Assembly (NCBI GenBank): GCA_030610025.1
Contig: JAUWSP010000147.1
Coordinates: forward strand, 1 to 6,703
Direction: 5' to 3'
Length of the DNA: 6,703 bases
From: Acidobacteriota bacterium
GTDB lineage: Bacteria > Acidobacteriota > Thermoanaerobaculia > Multivoradales > JAHEKO01
Made by a program: the position numbers and the translations under genes. The notes beneath the pieces were generated by a model, which saw only the letters and a list, made by a program, of their open reading frames with translations, made no database searches and was not told the origin of the DNA. Positions 1 through 5,119 of this stretch are shown here, piece by piece (within the stretch, counting starts at the first letter, position 1; the number at the start of each line of letters is the position of its first letter).

Positions 1-30
1 CCGGCCTGCGGTCCGTCTGACCGAGTGGCC

Positions 31-1881
31 CTACTCTTCCTCTCTTCCTGTCTCGAGGATCCTCCTCACGTTGAGCAGGAGATCATCTTCATCGATCGGC
101 TTATCCATATAGCCCTCGGGCTTGCGGGCCGCGCGGTCGTAGATGAGCTTTCTGAGCTCGGGGCGTCCCGTGATCACACAGATCTTCAGACTCTCTAGCT
201 CCGGATCGGCTCGCAGGAGCTCGAACACCTCACCCACGTCACGTCCCGGCATGGACAGGTCGAGAGTGAGCAGGTCCGGCTTGAGCTCGCGGGCCCTGTC
301 CAGGGTCTCGTCTCCCGTCATGGCGCGGTGGACGGTGGCGCCGTTGTCCTCGAAGACAGCAGCCAGAAACTCCACCTGGTCGGGCTCGTCGTCGGCCACC
401 AACAATACGCGGCCGGCGAGCGGGAGAGCCTCGGCCTCGGCGGCAACGGCCTCGGCGGCAACGGGCTCCGCGGCGACCGGTACGAGAACCTCCTCGACCA
501 GCACCGGAACTTCCTCGACCGGCACAGGAATCTCCTCAACGGCAATGGGCTCCAGCACCGCTACCGCGACCTTCTTCTCGATGACGATCGCGTTGGCCAC
601 CAGGGTCACGAGCTGGGTGACCTCCATGTCGATCTCGTAGTGGCGGATCACGTCGGTCAAACCATCCACGCAGTTGTGGCAGGACGTGACGACCACCTCG
701 GCCCCGGTCTCTTTGAGCTGGTTTGCCTTGACGATTCCCGACTTGAGACGGCGAGGCGTGTACTCGGACATCGACATGGCCCCACCACCGCCCGTGCAGC
801 AGTAATTTTCCGCACGGTTCGGATACATCTCGCGGAAGTCGGTACAGACGAGGTTCAGGAGCTCACGTGGCTCCTCGGTGAGGCCACAGCTGCGCGCGTT
901 ATTGCACGAATCGTGGAAGGTGACCCGCTGGGTGTTGCGGGTCTTGTCCACCTTGATCCGCCCCTCCTTGATGTACCGGAGCATGGTCAAGACGGAGCTT
1001 TCCATCTCGAAGGGGACATCCGTCTGGGCCCAGTTGGGTCCCTCACATCGCGACGACCTATAGCCGTGCCCGCACTCCGATATCACGAGCTTCTTGCCGT
1101 TGAGCTCTTCGACCTTCTCGTAGAGTCGAAGAGCGACCGAGCCACCAAGCGCATCATCGCCAGAAAAGAGTCCGAAGTTCGTCATGTCCCAGCCCTCGCT
1201 GGGCATGGTCCAGTTCTCGCCGGCCAGATGGAAGATCTTGGCCGCGTCCGCGATGCTACGTGGGTCGTACTTCACCTCGCGCGGGTTGATGCTGTAGACG
1301 ATGTCAGCATTCTGGACGTCGATGGGGATGGCGATGGTCGGGTCATCGAGCTCATCCTGGAGCTCCTCCTCCATCCACTCGAGCGTGTCGAGGTAGTCCT
1401 CTTTGAGGACGCCCATCTGGTTGCCGATTTCCCACTGGTCCTTGCTGACTACCGCCACGCCCTCGGGCATGACTCCGACCGAAACCAGTAAGCCGCGCAT
1501 CATGCGATTGAACGTAGCGAAATCAACACCCATCGGGCAGTTGATGGTGCAGCGGCGGCAGTTGGTGCATTTGCCGAAGGAGATGTCCTTCAATTCCTCC
1601 AGCTCTTCGTCAGTCCAGACGCTGCTGGCCTTGACCCACCAGGGGAATACCCGACCCGTCCAGTCGTAATGGCGCTTGAACAGTTTGCGCACACGGTCAG
1701 CCTTGTAGGCCGGCGCGTAGGTCGGGTCGTCCGGGTTGGCGAGCACGTAGTGACAGGACTCGGTGCACAATCCGCAGTGGACGCAGGCGGCAAGGGAACC
1801 GACAATCTGTCGATTCAGCTTCTGACCCAGCCGATCGAGGACTACCTCAGCCTTGTGCGATCTCTTTCTCATTGGGCTCAT
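31..1881 (-). CDS. HdrD/DsrK-like iron-sulfur heterodisulfide-reductase subunit with C-terminal receiver domain
   Basis: This 616-residue protein is probably the cytoplasmic catalytic subunit of a membrane electron-transfer pair that reduces a disulfide or DsrC-type partner using quinol electrons. Two classical [4Fe-4S] motifs are visible, C33-x2-C36-x2-C39-x3-C43 and C105-x2-C108-x2-C111-x3-C115-P. They are followed by a CCG-type cysteine-rich region: C270, C326 (C332 nearby), C361-C362 before a GGGG run, and C401-x2-C404. The spacing fits the catalytic non-cubane cluster motif of HdrB/HdrD/DsrK. Residues about 440-488 are a Val/Pro/Glu/Ala-rich linker. Residues about 490-612 are a response-regulator receiver with acidic D497/D498, phospho-acceptor D541 in TLDLSMPG, T571 and K594 in DKP, so all key residues are present. 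DsrK and HdrD normally end before such a domain. The gene follows the NarI-like gene after 24 bases and is last in the visible operon. The start is ATG at 1881; an alternative ATG lies at 1872, and neither has a strong RBS. The family is secure; the exact substrate is unknown. Confidence 0.9.
   Translation of the reverse strand: MSPMRKRSHKAEVVLDRLGQKLNRQIVGSLAACVHCGLCTESCHYVLANPDDPTYAPAYKADRVRKLFKRHYDWTGRVFPWWVKASSVWTDEELEELKDISFGKCTNCRRCTINCPMGVDFATFNRMMRGLLVSVGVMPEGVAVVSKDQWEIGNQMGVLKEDYLDTLEWMEEELQDELDDPTIAIPIDVQNADIVYSINPREVKYDPRSIADAAKIFHLAGENWTMPSEGWDMTNFGLFSGDDALGGSVALRLYEKVEELNGKKLVISECGHGYRSSRCEGPNWAQTDVPFEMESSVLTMLRYIKEGRIKVDKTRNTQRVTFHDSCNNARSCGLTEEPRELLNLVCTDFREMYPNRAENYCCTGGGGAMSMSEYTPRRLKSGIVKANQLKETGAEVVVTSCHNCVDGLTDVIRHYEIDMEVTQLVTLVANAIVIEKKVAVAVLEPIAVEEIPVPVEEVPVLVEEVLVPVAAEPVAAEAVAAEAEALPLAGRVLLVADDEPDQVEFLAAVFEDNGATVHRAMTGDETLDRARELKPDLLTLDLSMPGRDVGEVFELLRADPELESLKICVITGRPELRKLIYDRAARKPEGYMDKPIDEDDLLLNVRRILETGREEE
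433..553. repeat. Two short tandem repeats encoding the reductase-receiver linker
   Basis: Within the linker-coding part of the iron-sulfur gene there are three 15-bp units (433-447, 448-462, 463-477). The first two are identical, GGCCTCGGCGGCAAC on the plus strand; the third has three mismatches. They encode VAAEA-type pentapeptides. Immediately beside them are three imperfect 21-bp units (491-511, 512-532, 533-553), each beginning TCCTC, which encode heptads of the type VPVLVEE. All units are multiples of three, so the reading frame survives changes in copy number. The encoded segment is extended and acidic and looks like a flexible spacer between the redox domain and the receiver. Confidence 0.85.
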
Positions 1882-1905
1882 GGAATCGCGTCTTTCGTTG
1901 CGGGC

Positions 1906-2586
1906 CTAGCTGCTGGCCGATCCGCGCTGCATTGGCGACACACCCCGGTAGCCGAGAGTCTTTCCCAGGTAGTAGCGCGTGAACGGGTAGTAGAGGTAAT
2001 GGGAGATCTTGCTGAATGGTACGTAGATCAGAAAGAACGCCGTCAGGATGAAATAGGTCAGCAGGTGCCACTCGCCCGCGGACGCATCGTTGGGGACGGA
2101 AAGGAAGGCGAAGAAGAACCAGACCGTCAGCAGCACCAGCGAAAAGTAGTCATCGGGAGAGCTGATCGCTCGCATATGGAGGTTGGTCACGCGTCGCACG
2201 ATCCGGGCGAGGCCGACCATGCATGCGGCACCGATGATCACTTGAAGAGCAAGCACCAGATTCGCGCTCTCCAGCAAACCAGGGGCGTACGGGATGATGA
2301 ACGAGAGGCCGATGGCGGTTGTCACCCCCAGGTGAAACACGACGAATTGAACGTAGAAGAACGGATGCGTCCGCGTGCTTTCCATGGCCCAGGGCATGGC
2401 GACGTTGGCCCAAGAATAGAGGATGGCTTTGGTCGGAGTCGCGCTGCCCTTTCCTGTCGGTCCCTGGCGCTCCTTGCCGGCCTTGAACCGGAGGAACCAG
2501 ATGACTCTCGTGATGTACACGAGTGCCATGAACCCCAAGGCTACCTCCTGCAGCGTGTGTTCTGAGAAGTGAAGGAGCTCGCTCAT
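1906..2586 (-). CDS. NarI/DsrM-like membrane cytochrome b subunit
   Basis: This 226-residue integral membrane protein is likely the quinol-oxidising, heme-b subunit that feeds electrons to the HdrD/DsrK-like protein encoded just downstream. About five hydrophobic segments are visible, near residues 11-31, 76-100, 106-130, 148-165 and 174-196. This matches the five-helix NarI/DsrM/HdrE plan. Candidate heme-ligating histidines are H74 and H85 at the start of the second helix (NarI has a similar pair about ten residues apart), and H174 and H196 around the last helix. H196 sits in a PFSKISHYLYYP context typical of this family. The start is ATG at 2586, 15 bases after the macro-gene stop, with a purine-rich GAGAAG upstream. 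It could be called DsrM-, HmeC- or TmcC-like. The sequence alone does not decide which, so no symbol is given. Confidence 0.85.
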   Translation of the reverse strand: MSELLHFSEHTLQEVALGFMALVYITRVIWFLRFKAGKERQGPTGKGSATPTKAILYSWANVAMPWAMESTRTHPFFYVQFVVFHLGVTTAIGLSFIIPYAPGLLESANLVLALQVIIGAACMVGLARIVRRVTNLHMRAISSPDDYFSLVLLTVWFFFAFLSVPNDASAGEWHLLTYFILTAFFLIYVPFSKISHYLYYPFTRYYLGKTLGYRGVSPMQRGSASS

Positions 2587-2601
2587 GGTAGGTCTTCTCG
2601 G

Positions 2602-3144
2602 CTAGTTCAGGGCCGCTAGCGCGGCCTCGTAGGATTTGTATTGGGGGGTGTCGAGGACGCAGATCACGACCTCTGTCAGGCTCGTGTCGCCCTGGAGGTG
2701 ATCCTTCAGTACCTCCAGCATCACCTTGGCGGAAAGACTCGGCGGAATCCCGTAATACCCGGAGCCCATCGCTGGGAGGGCGAGCCTCTGGACGGCCTTG
2801 TCCTCAGCACACCTAAGTGCACTCTGGACCGTGGTCCTGAGCTTCGCCTCGATATCCTCTTCCTGAAACCGGGGGCCTACCGCGTGGATGATGTGCTCCG
2901 CCTTCATCTTTCCAGCCCCTGACGCGATAGCCTCGCCTGTCGCCACCGGTCCGAGCTCATCCAGCTCCTTCTGCACCGAAGGGCCCCCGCGCACCGCGAT
3001 TGCCCCCCCGAAGCCCGACCCGAGGACGAGATCCGATTGAGCATAGAAAACAAAGGCATCGACCTCGAGATCAGTGATGTCACCCCTGACCAGCCGGACG
3101 ACGCTATCGTTGATCCTTCTACCCTCCATTACTGCTTCTGGCAT
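2602..3144 (-). CDS. Macro-domain (ADP-ribose-binding-like) protein with divergent ligand loop
   Basis: A 180-residue single-domain protein. Macro domains bind ADP-ribose or remove it from proteins, tRNA or metabolites. Recognisable parts are the GDIT box (residues 21-24), loop 1 with DAFVFYAQSD (29-38) leading into GSGFGGAI (42-49), the alpha-helical middle, HIIHAVGPRF (84-93), and loop 2 with PAMGSGYYGIPP (124-135). The usual NAAN of loop 1 is FYAQ here and the usual VDG is FGG, so the Asn and Asp used by MacroD-type hydrolases are missing. Binding without hydrolysis, or another ligand, is possible. The open frame continues upstream to 3525, but that extension is Arg/Pro-rich with no recognisable domain, so I start at ATG 3144; ATG 3129 is also possible. 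It is the first gene of the minus operon, 15 bases before the cytochrome gene. Its role in this redox operon is unknown. Confidence 0.8.
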   Translation of the reverse strand: MPEAVMEGRRINDSVVRLVRGDITDLEVDAFVFYAQSDLVLGSGFGGAIAVRGGPSVQKELDELGPVATGEAIASGAGKMKAEHIIHAVGPRFQEEDIEAKLRTTVQSALRCAEDKAVQRLALPAMGSGYYGIPPSLSAKVMLEVLKDHLQGDTSLTEVVICVLDTPQYKSYEAALAALN

Positions 3145-3211
3145 GGCGTTCTCACAGTTTTCTCTCCAACAACCCAGAAAACCCGATTTTCGGCCTGTGT
3201 TATCCGCTTTT

Positions 3212-3229
3212 CGAGGAAAAAAAACCTCG
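3212..3229. repeat. Inverted repeat CGAGG-A8-CCTCG
   Basis: A perfect 5-bp inverted repeat encloses eight adenines, about 70-85 bases upstream of the macro gene start. On the minus strand it reads CGAGG-T8-CCTCG. The A-tract would be intrinsically bent. It could be a regulator site or an upstream element of the leftward promoter. As a terminator it is poor, because the T-run lies in the loop and not after the stem. Confidence 0.4.
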
Positions 3230-3281
3230 CGGGCTCTGAACCGTGACCCCTGCATCCCTCCCTGAAAGAACGGTGTCAGAC

Positions 3282-3312
3282 CCACGAAAATGGTACCACG
3301 AAATGGTTCGTG
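3282..3312. repeat. Overlapping palindromes and direct repeat (possible operator)
   Basis: Two direct copies, CCACGAAAATGGT (3282-3294) and CCACGAAATGGTT (3296-3308), lie 14 bases apart. They overlap two dyads: TGGTACCA (3291-3298) and CACGAA-ATGG-TTCGTG (3297-3312, perfect 6-bp arms). Such density in a non-coding divergent region suggests a protein-binding site. The preceding ACGGTGTCAGACCC (3270-3283) loosely resembles REP-type element ends, but no complete mirrored copy is present. Confidence 0.45.
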
Positions 3313-3605
3313 AAGCCGTCCTGGAATTCGCGCAGATTGGCCTTCAAATCGCATGAACACAGGGGGAATCCCGACCTGGCCGTGGCGCTCGAAATCATGA
3401 GGAAACGAGGCGACCCAAGGGACTTCGCCACCGGGGCTTTCTGGTCGGATCAGGGGCCGCGGACCCTCCCCATCCGTATCGCTTTCCGCCGGATTCACGA
3501 GAGCAGCAATCCGGGGCCACGGCAAATCTCTCGGCCTTCAGATTCCTGGTATCTCTGACGCCCGACAGTGAACTATGGCGAAACTCATAAAACCAATAAC
3601 TCTGT

Positions 3606-3670
3606 GATGCAGGGAGGTGTGTGATCGCTGCCTTAAGCGGGAATCCCCTTTGACACCTACTGGCTGCATC
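3606..3670. promoter_or_regulatory. Interrupted inverted repeat overlapping the regulator promoter
   Basis: Two nested perfect arms face each other: GATGCAG (3606-3612) with CTGCATC (3664-3670), and AGGTGT (3615-3620) with ACACCT (3653-3658). The right arms lie across the -35 box and spacer of the promoter at 3650-3678, and the left arms are about 40-50 bp further upstream. Because almost all of it is upstream of the predicted transcription start, a DNA operator with two half-site clusters is more likely than an RNA leader. The nearby HTH protein is the obvious candidate for autoregulation, but that is inference. Confidence 0.5.
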
Positions 3671-3678
3671 CATAAAGT
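3650..3678 (+). promoter_or_regulatory. Sigma70-type promoter for the regulator/DsrC-like operon
   Basis: A perfect -35 box TTGACA (3650-3655), a 17-bp spacer and TAAAGT (3673-3678, four of six matches to TATAAT) give a strong housekeeping-type promoter. Transcription would start near 3685 and leave about 55 bases of leader before ATG 3740. This also argues against the longer GTG-started frame beginning at 3617, which would lie upstream of the start site. Confidence 0.6.
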
Positions 3679-3739
3679 AGGAGTCACGAGTCCCATATTG
3701 ATGCGGGTGTTCGATAAAACCCCGAAAGGTCTCACTGCT

Positions 3740-4549
3740 ATGGGCGCAGAAGGCTCGGGCCTTCTAACGACGGGTCAAGCGGCGAAGCTCTGTTCGGTGA
3801 CGCCTGACACCGTTCTGAAGTGGATCAAGAAGGGTCGACTTCCCGGGTCACGCACCGCCGGGGGGCACTTCCGCATCGAACGGCGAGATCTGGAGCCTTT
3901 CATCCCCGCCTCGCGGCTCTCCGGAAGCGCGTCGGAGCAGGTCCTGGGGCGCGTTGCTCGCGCATTGCGCTGCTGGGAGTTCCTCAAAGATCAGGGCGAC
4001 GTTCGTGACGAGTGTCATCACTGCGTGGTCTACAAGGTGGGAGCAGAGCGCTGCTTCATCATGGCAGAGCTGAAGGGGGACATGGGGCACGCCCGTCACT
4101 TCTGCCAGAGCTCTTGTGAACCTTGTGTGTACTACCGCTGGGTCCAGGGTCTACCAGCCAACATCCTCGTCATCACTTCCGACAAGAGCCTGATCGAGAG
4201 TCTCGACGATGACGAACAGCATGGTTTGGCGCTGCGCTTCGCACGGAGTGCCTATGAGGCCTCGGCGGTCATTCATGATTTCCGGCCAGTTCTAGTAGCT
4301 ATCGATGTGGAGCTGATCCCAGGTAGGGACACCGAGCTCCTGGATTCTCTTTCCGCCGATTCCCGTATCCCGGGCCTTCGGATCGTCATGCTGGTGCCGT
4401 CGGGCACCTCGTCCCGGAGGCGCGGGCAACTACTCGAGAAAGAAGGTGTCGTAGCCGTCTTGGAGAAACCACTCGGGGCCCAAGAGGTCGCGGAAATAGT
4501 AGGCAGCCTGCAGGTCGATTGCCTAGTGGAGAGTACCGTGAGCCTCTGA
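3740..4549 (+). CDS. MerR/excisionase-type HTH regulator with Cys cluster and receiver-like domain
   Basis: A 269-residue cytoplasmic one-component regulator. Residues about 8-57 form a MerR/BldC/excisionase-type winged HTH: LLTTGQAAKLCSVTPDTV, then LPGSRTAGGHFRI as the wing. Residues 92-129 hold six cysteines, C92-x2-C95, C105, and C122-x3-C126-x2-C129, with H93, H94, H117 and H120 nearby. This would suit a Zn or Fe-S site. Residues about 141-258 look like a receiver: strand NILVITSD (141-148) in place of the acidic pair, a possible phospho-acceptor D189 in VAIDVE, VMLVPSG (216-222) in place of the usual Thr, and K243 in LEKP. Because the acidic pocket and Thr are degenerate, phosphorylation is doubtful. 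The start is ATG 3740 with AAAGGT (3725-3730) upstream. The DsrC-like gene follows after 23 bases. The likely targets are its own promoter and the divergent redox operon. Confidence 0.8.
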   Translation: MGAEGSGLLTTGQAAKLCSVTPDTVLKWIKKGRLPGSRTAGGHFRIERRDLEPFIPASRLSGSASEQVLGRVARALRCWEFLKDQGDVRDECHHCVVYKVGAERCFIMAELKGDMGHARHFCQSSCEPCVYYRWVQGLPANILVITSDKSLIESLDDDEQHGLALRFARSAYEASAVIHDFRPVLVAIDVELIPGRDTELLDSLSADSRIPGLRIVMLVPSGTSSRRRGQLLEKEGVVAVLEKPLGAQEVAEIVGSLQVDCLVESTVSL

Positions 4550-4561
4550 CCCCTCAGCGAC

Positions 4562-4567
4562 AAGGAG
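4562..4567 (+). promoter_or_regulatory. Strong RBS fixing the DsrC-like start
   Basis: AAGGAG lies five bases before ATG 4573. It decides the start in favour of the 105-residue protein. A longer frame opens at ATG 4519, inside the regulator gene, and would add 18 residues unlike the DsrC/TusE family. Confidence 0.8.
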
Positions 4568-4572
4568 TGATC

Positions 4573-4890
4573 ATGGCCACCCCCCAGCTTGAGCGCACGC
4601 CGTCCACCCTCGACGAGGATGGATTCCTCAAGACCATGTCGGAGTGGAACCCGGCAATCGCACAGGTCCTGGCCGAAAAAAACGACATCGGCCCACTCAA
4701 CGATAAGCACTGGGCGGTCATCGAGTATGTGAAGGACTACTTCCAGGCACACGGAACGGGTCCGCCGGTCGTGAAGATCTCCAAGGTAACCGGTCTGAGC
4801 ATGCAGGAGATTTGCGATCTCTTCCCCTGCGGAGTGGTCAGAGGTGCCTACCGGCTGGCCGGCCTGCCGCGTCCCGCGGGTTGTTTCTGA
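4573..4890 (+). CDS. DsrC/TusE-family sulfur-carrier-like protein with altered C-terminal cysteines
   Basis: A 105-residue DsrC/TusE/DsvC-family protein. Members carry sulfur or form trisulfides and disulfides with a penultimate Cys on a flexible C-terminal arm; DsrC is the partner of DsrMK. Family marks are DEDGFL (15-19 region), W25, a KHW at 45-47, and the tail AGLPRPAGCF with penultimate C104. In DsrC the inner redox cysteine lies eleven residues before the penultimate one; here that place is Y93. C86, in LFPCG, lies seven residues before it where DsrC usually has another residue, and C81 precedes that. The protein also lacks the insertion before the LFP motif that marks true DsrC, so it is closer in form to TusE or the regulatory RspA-type paralogues. 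It is co-transcribed with the HTH regulator and sits opposite the HdrD/DsrK-like operon, which suggests a redox or signalling role more than tRNA thiolation. No other Tus genes are visible. Confidence 0.88.
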   Translation: MATPQLERTPSTLDEDGFLKTMSEWNPAIAQVLAEKNDIGPLNDKHWAVIEYVKDYFQAHGTGPPVVKISKVTGLSMQEICDLFPCGVVRGAYRLAGLPRPAGCF

Positions 4891-5005
4891 GTCCCCCACC
4901 TCGTCTCTGAGCTCGACCGGTGTTTCCTGAGCTCGATGGTTTCTTCTGAGCTCGATTCGCCGCGTCTGAGCTCATCAGGTCGCGTCTGAGTCCCTCCTTC
5001 GCCCG
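4887..5005 (+). repeat. Six-unit ~20-bp tandem array with CTGAG(CTCGA) core
   Basis: CTGAG recurs at 4887, 4907, 4927, 4946, 4966 and 4986, giving spacings of 20, 20, 19, 20 and 20 bp. The four inner units share CTGAGCTC, three of them extended to CTGAGCTCGA, and contain the palindrome GAGCTC; one reads TGAGCTCA. The outer two have CTGAGTCC. The bases before the core are pyrimidine-rich (TTTCTGAG, CGCGTCTGAG). The first unit includes the TGA stop of the DsrC-like gene. A 20-bp period places each site on the same DNA face, as in operator or iteron arrays. The binding protein is unknown. Confidence 0.8.
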
Positions 5006-5059
5006 CGTGACGACGTGCGAACCTTGACCCCTCCTGCTGGTTCGCCGCGCACCCGGAAA

Positions 5060-5074
5060 CCTAATACTATTAGG
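5060..5074. promoter_or_regulatory. Perfect 15-bp palindrome upstream of hemerythrin (operator candidate)
   Basis: CCTAATA-C-TATTAGG has perfect 7-bp arms around one base, 46-60 bases before the hemerythrin start. It is an AT-rich island in a GC-rich region. The one-base centre excludes a useful RNA hairpin, so a dimeric repressor or activator site is likely. A possible -10 box (TACTAT, 5065-5070) lies inside it, with a weak TTCGCC -35 at 5041-5046, so binding would block initiation. A redox-, iron- or NO-responsive regulator such as an Rrf2-type protein would fit the downstream gene, but this is inference. Confidence 0.6.
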
Positions 5075-5119
5075 ACTGCATTGTCTGATTGAATCCTTCC
5101 GCCACGAGGAGAAGACGCG

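Larger units (their letters stand above)
3145..3739. other. Divergent intergenic control region, no convincing gene
   Basis: These 595 bases separate the leftward macro/cytochrome/iron-sulfur operon from the rightward regulator/DsrC-like operon. Open frames on both strands are rich in Arg, Pro and Ser, match no family I recognise, and lack good ribosome binding sites. The stretch contains a dyad around an A8 tract (3212-3229), a palindrome cluster (3282-3312), a long interrupted inverted repeat (3606-3670) and a good rightward promoter (3650-3678). A 9-bp inverted pair CCCTGCATC (3248-3256) and GATGCAGGG (3606-3614) lies at distant positions. I see nothing specific in 3320-3600 and no confident leftward promoter. 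Confidence 0.6.

Noticed and set aside
328..1491. 387-residue plus-strand open frame opposite the iron-sulfur gene
   Set aside because: It is the antisense of a well-supported gene whose motifs are unmistakable. Its composition reflects high GC and the complement of the Fe-S protein codons.
1669..2565. 298-residue plus-strand open frame opposite the cytochrome gene
   Set aside because: The complementary strand encodes a clear five-helix NarI/DsrM-like protein. This frame is hydrophilic and matches no family I recognise.
3303..3356. Short 17-residue frame starting at ATG 3303
   Set aside because: It has no Shine-Dalgarno-like sequence and overlaps the palindrome cluster; nothing supports translation.
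3145..3525. 127-residue N-terminal extension of the macro-domain frame on the minus strand
   Set aside because: It is Arg/Pro/Gly-rich, shows no domain, covers a dyad-rich control region and would make the protein far longer than a usual single macro domain.
3606..3670. Structured RNA leader or riboswitch
   Set aside because: The predicted promoter at 3650-3678 puts almost all of the dyad upstream of the transcription start, and no known riboswitch core is visible.
4887..5005. CRISPR-like reading of the 20-bp repeat array
   Set aside because: The repeats are far too short and have no unique ~30-bp spacers; no cas genes are present. A tandem operator-type or 3' UTR array fits better.
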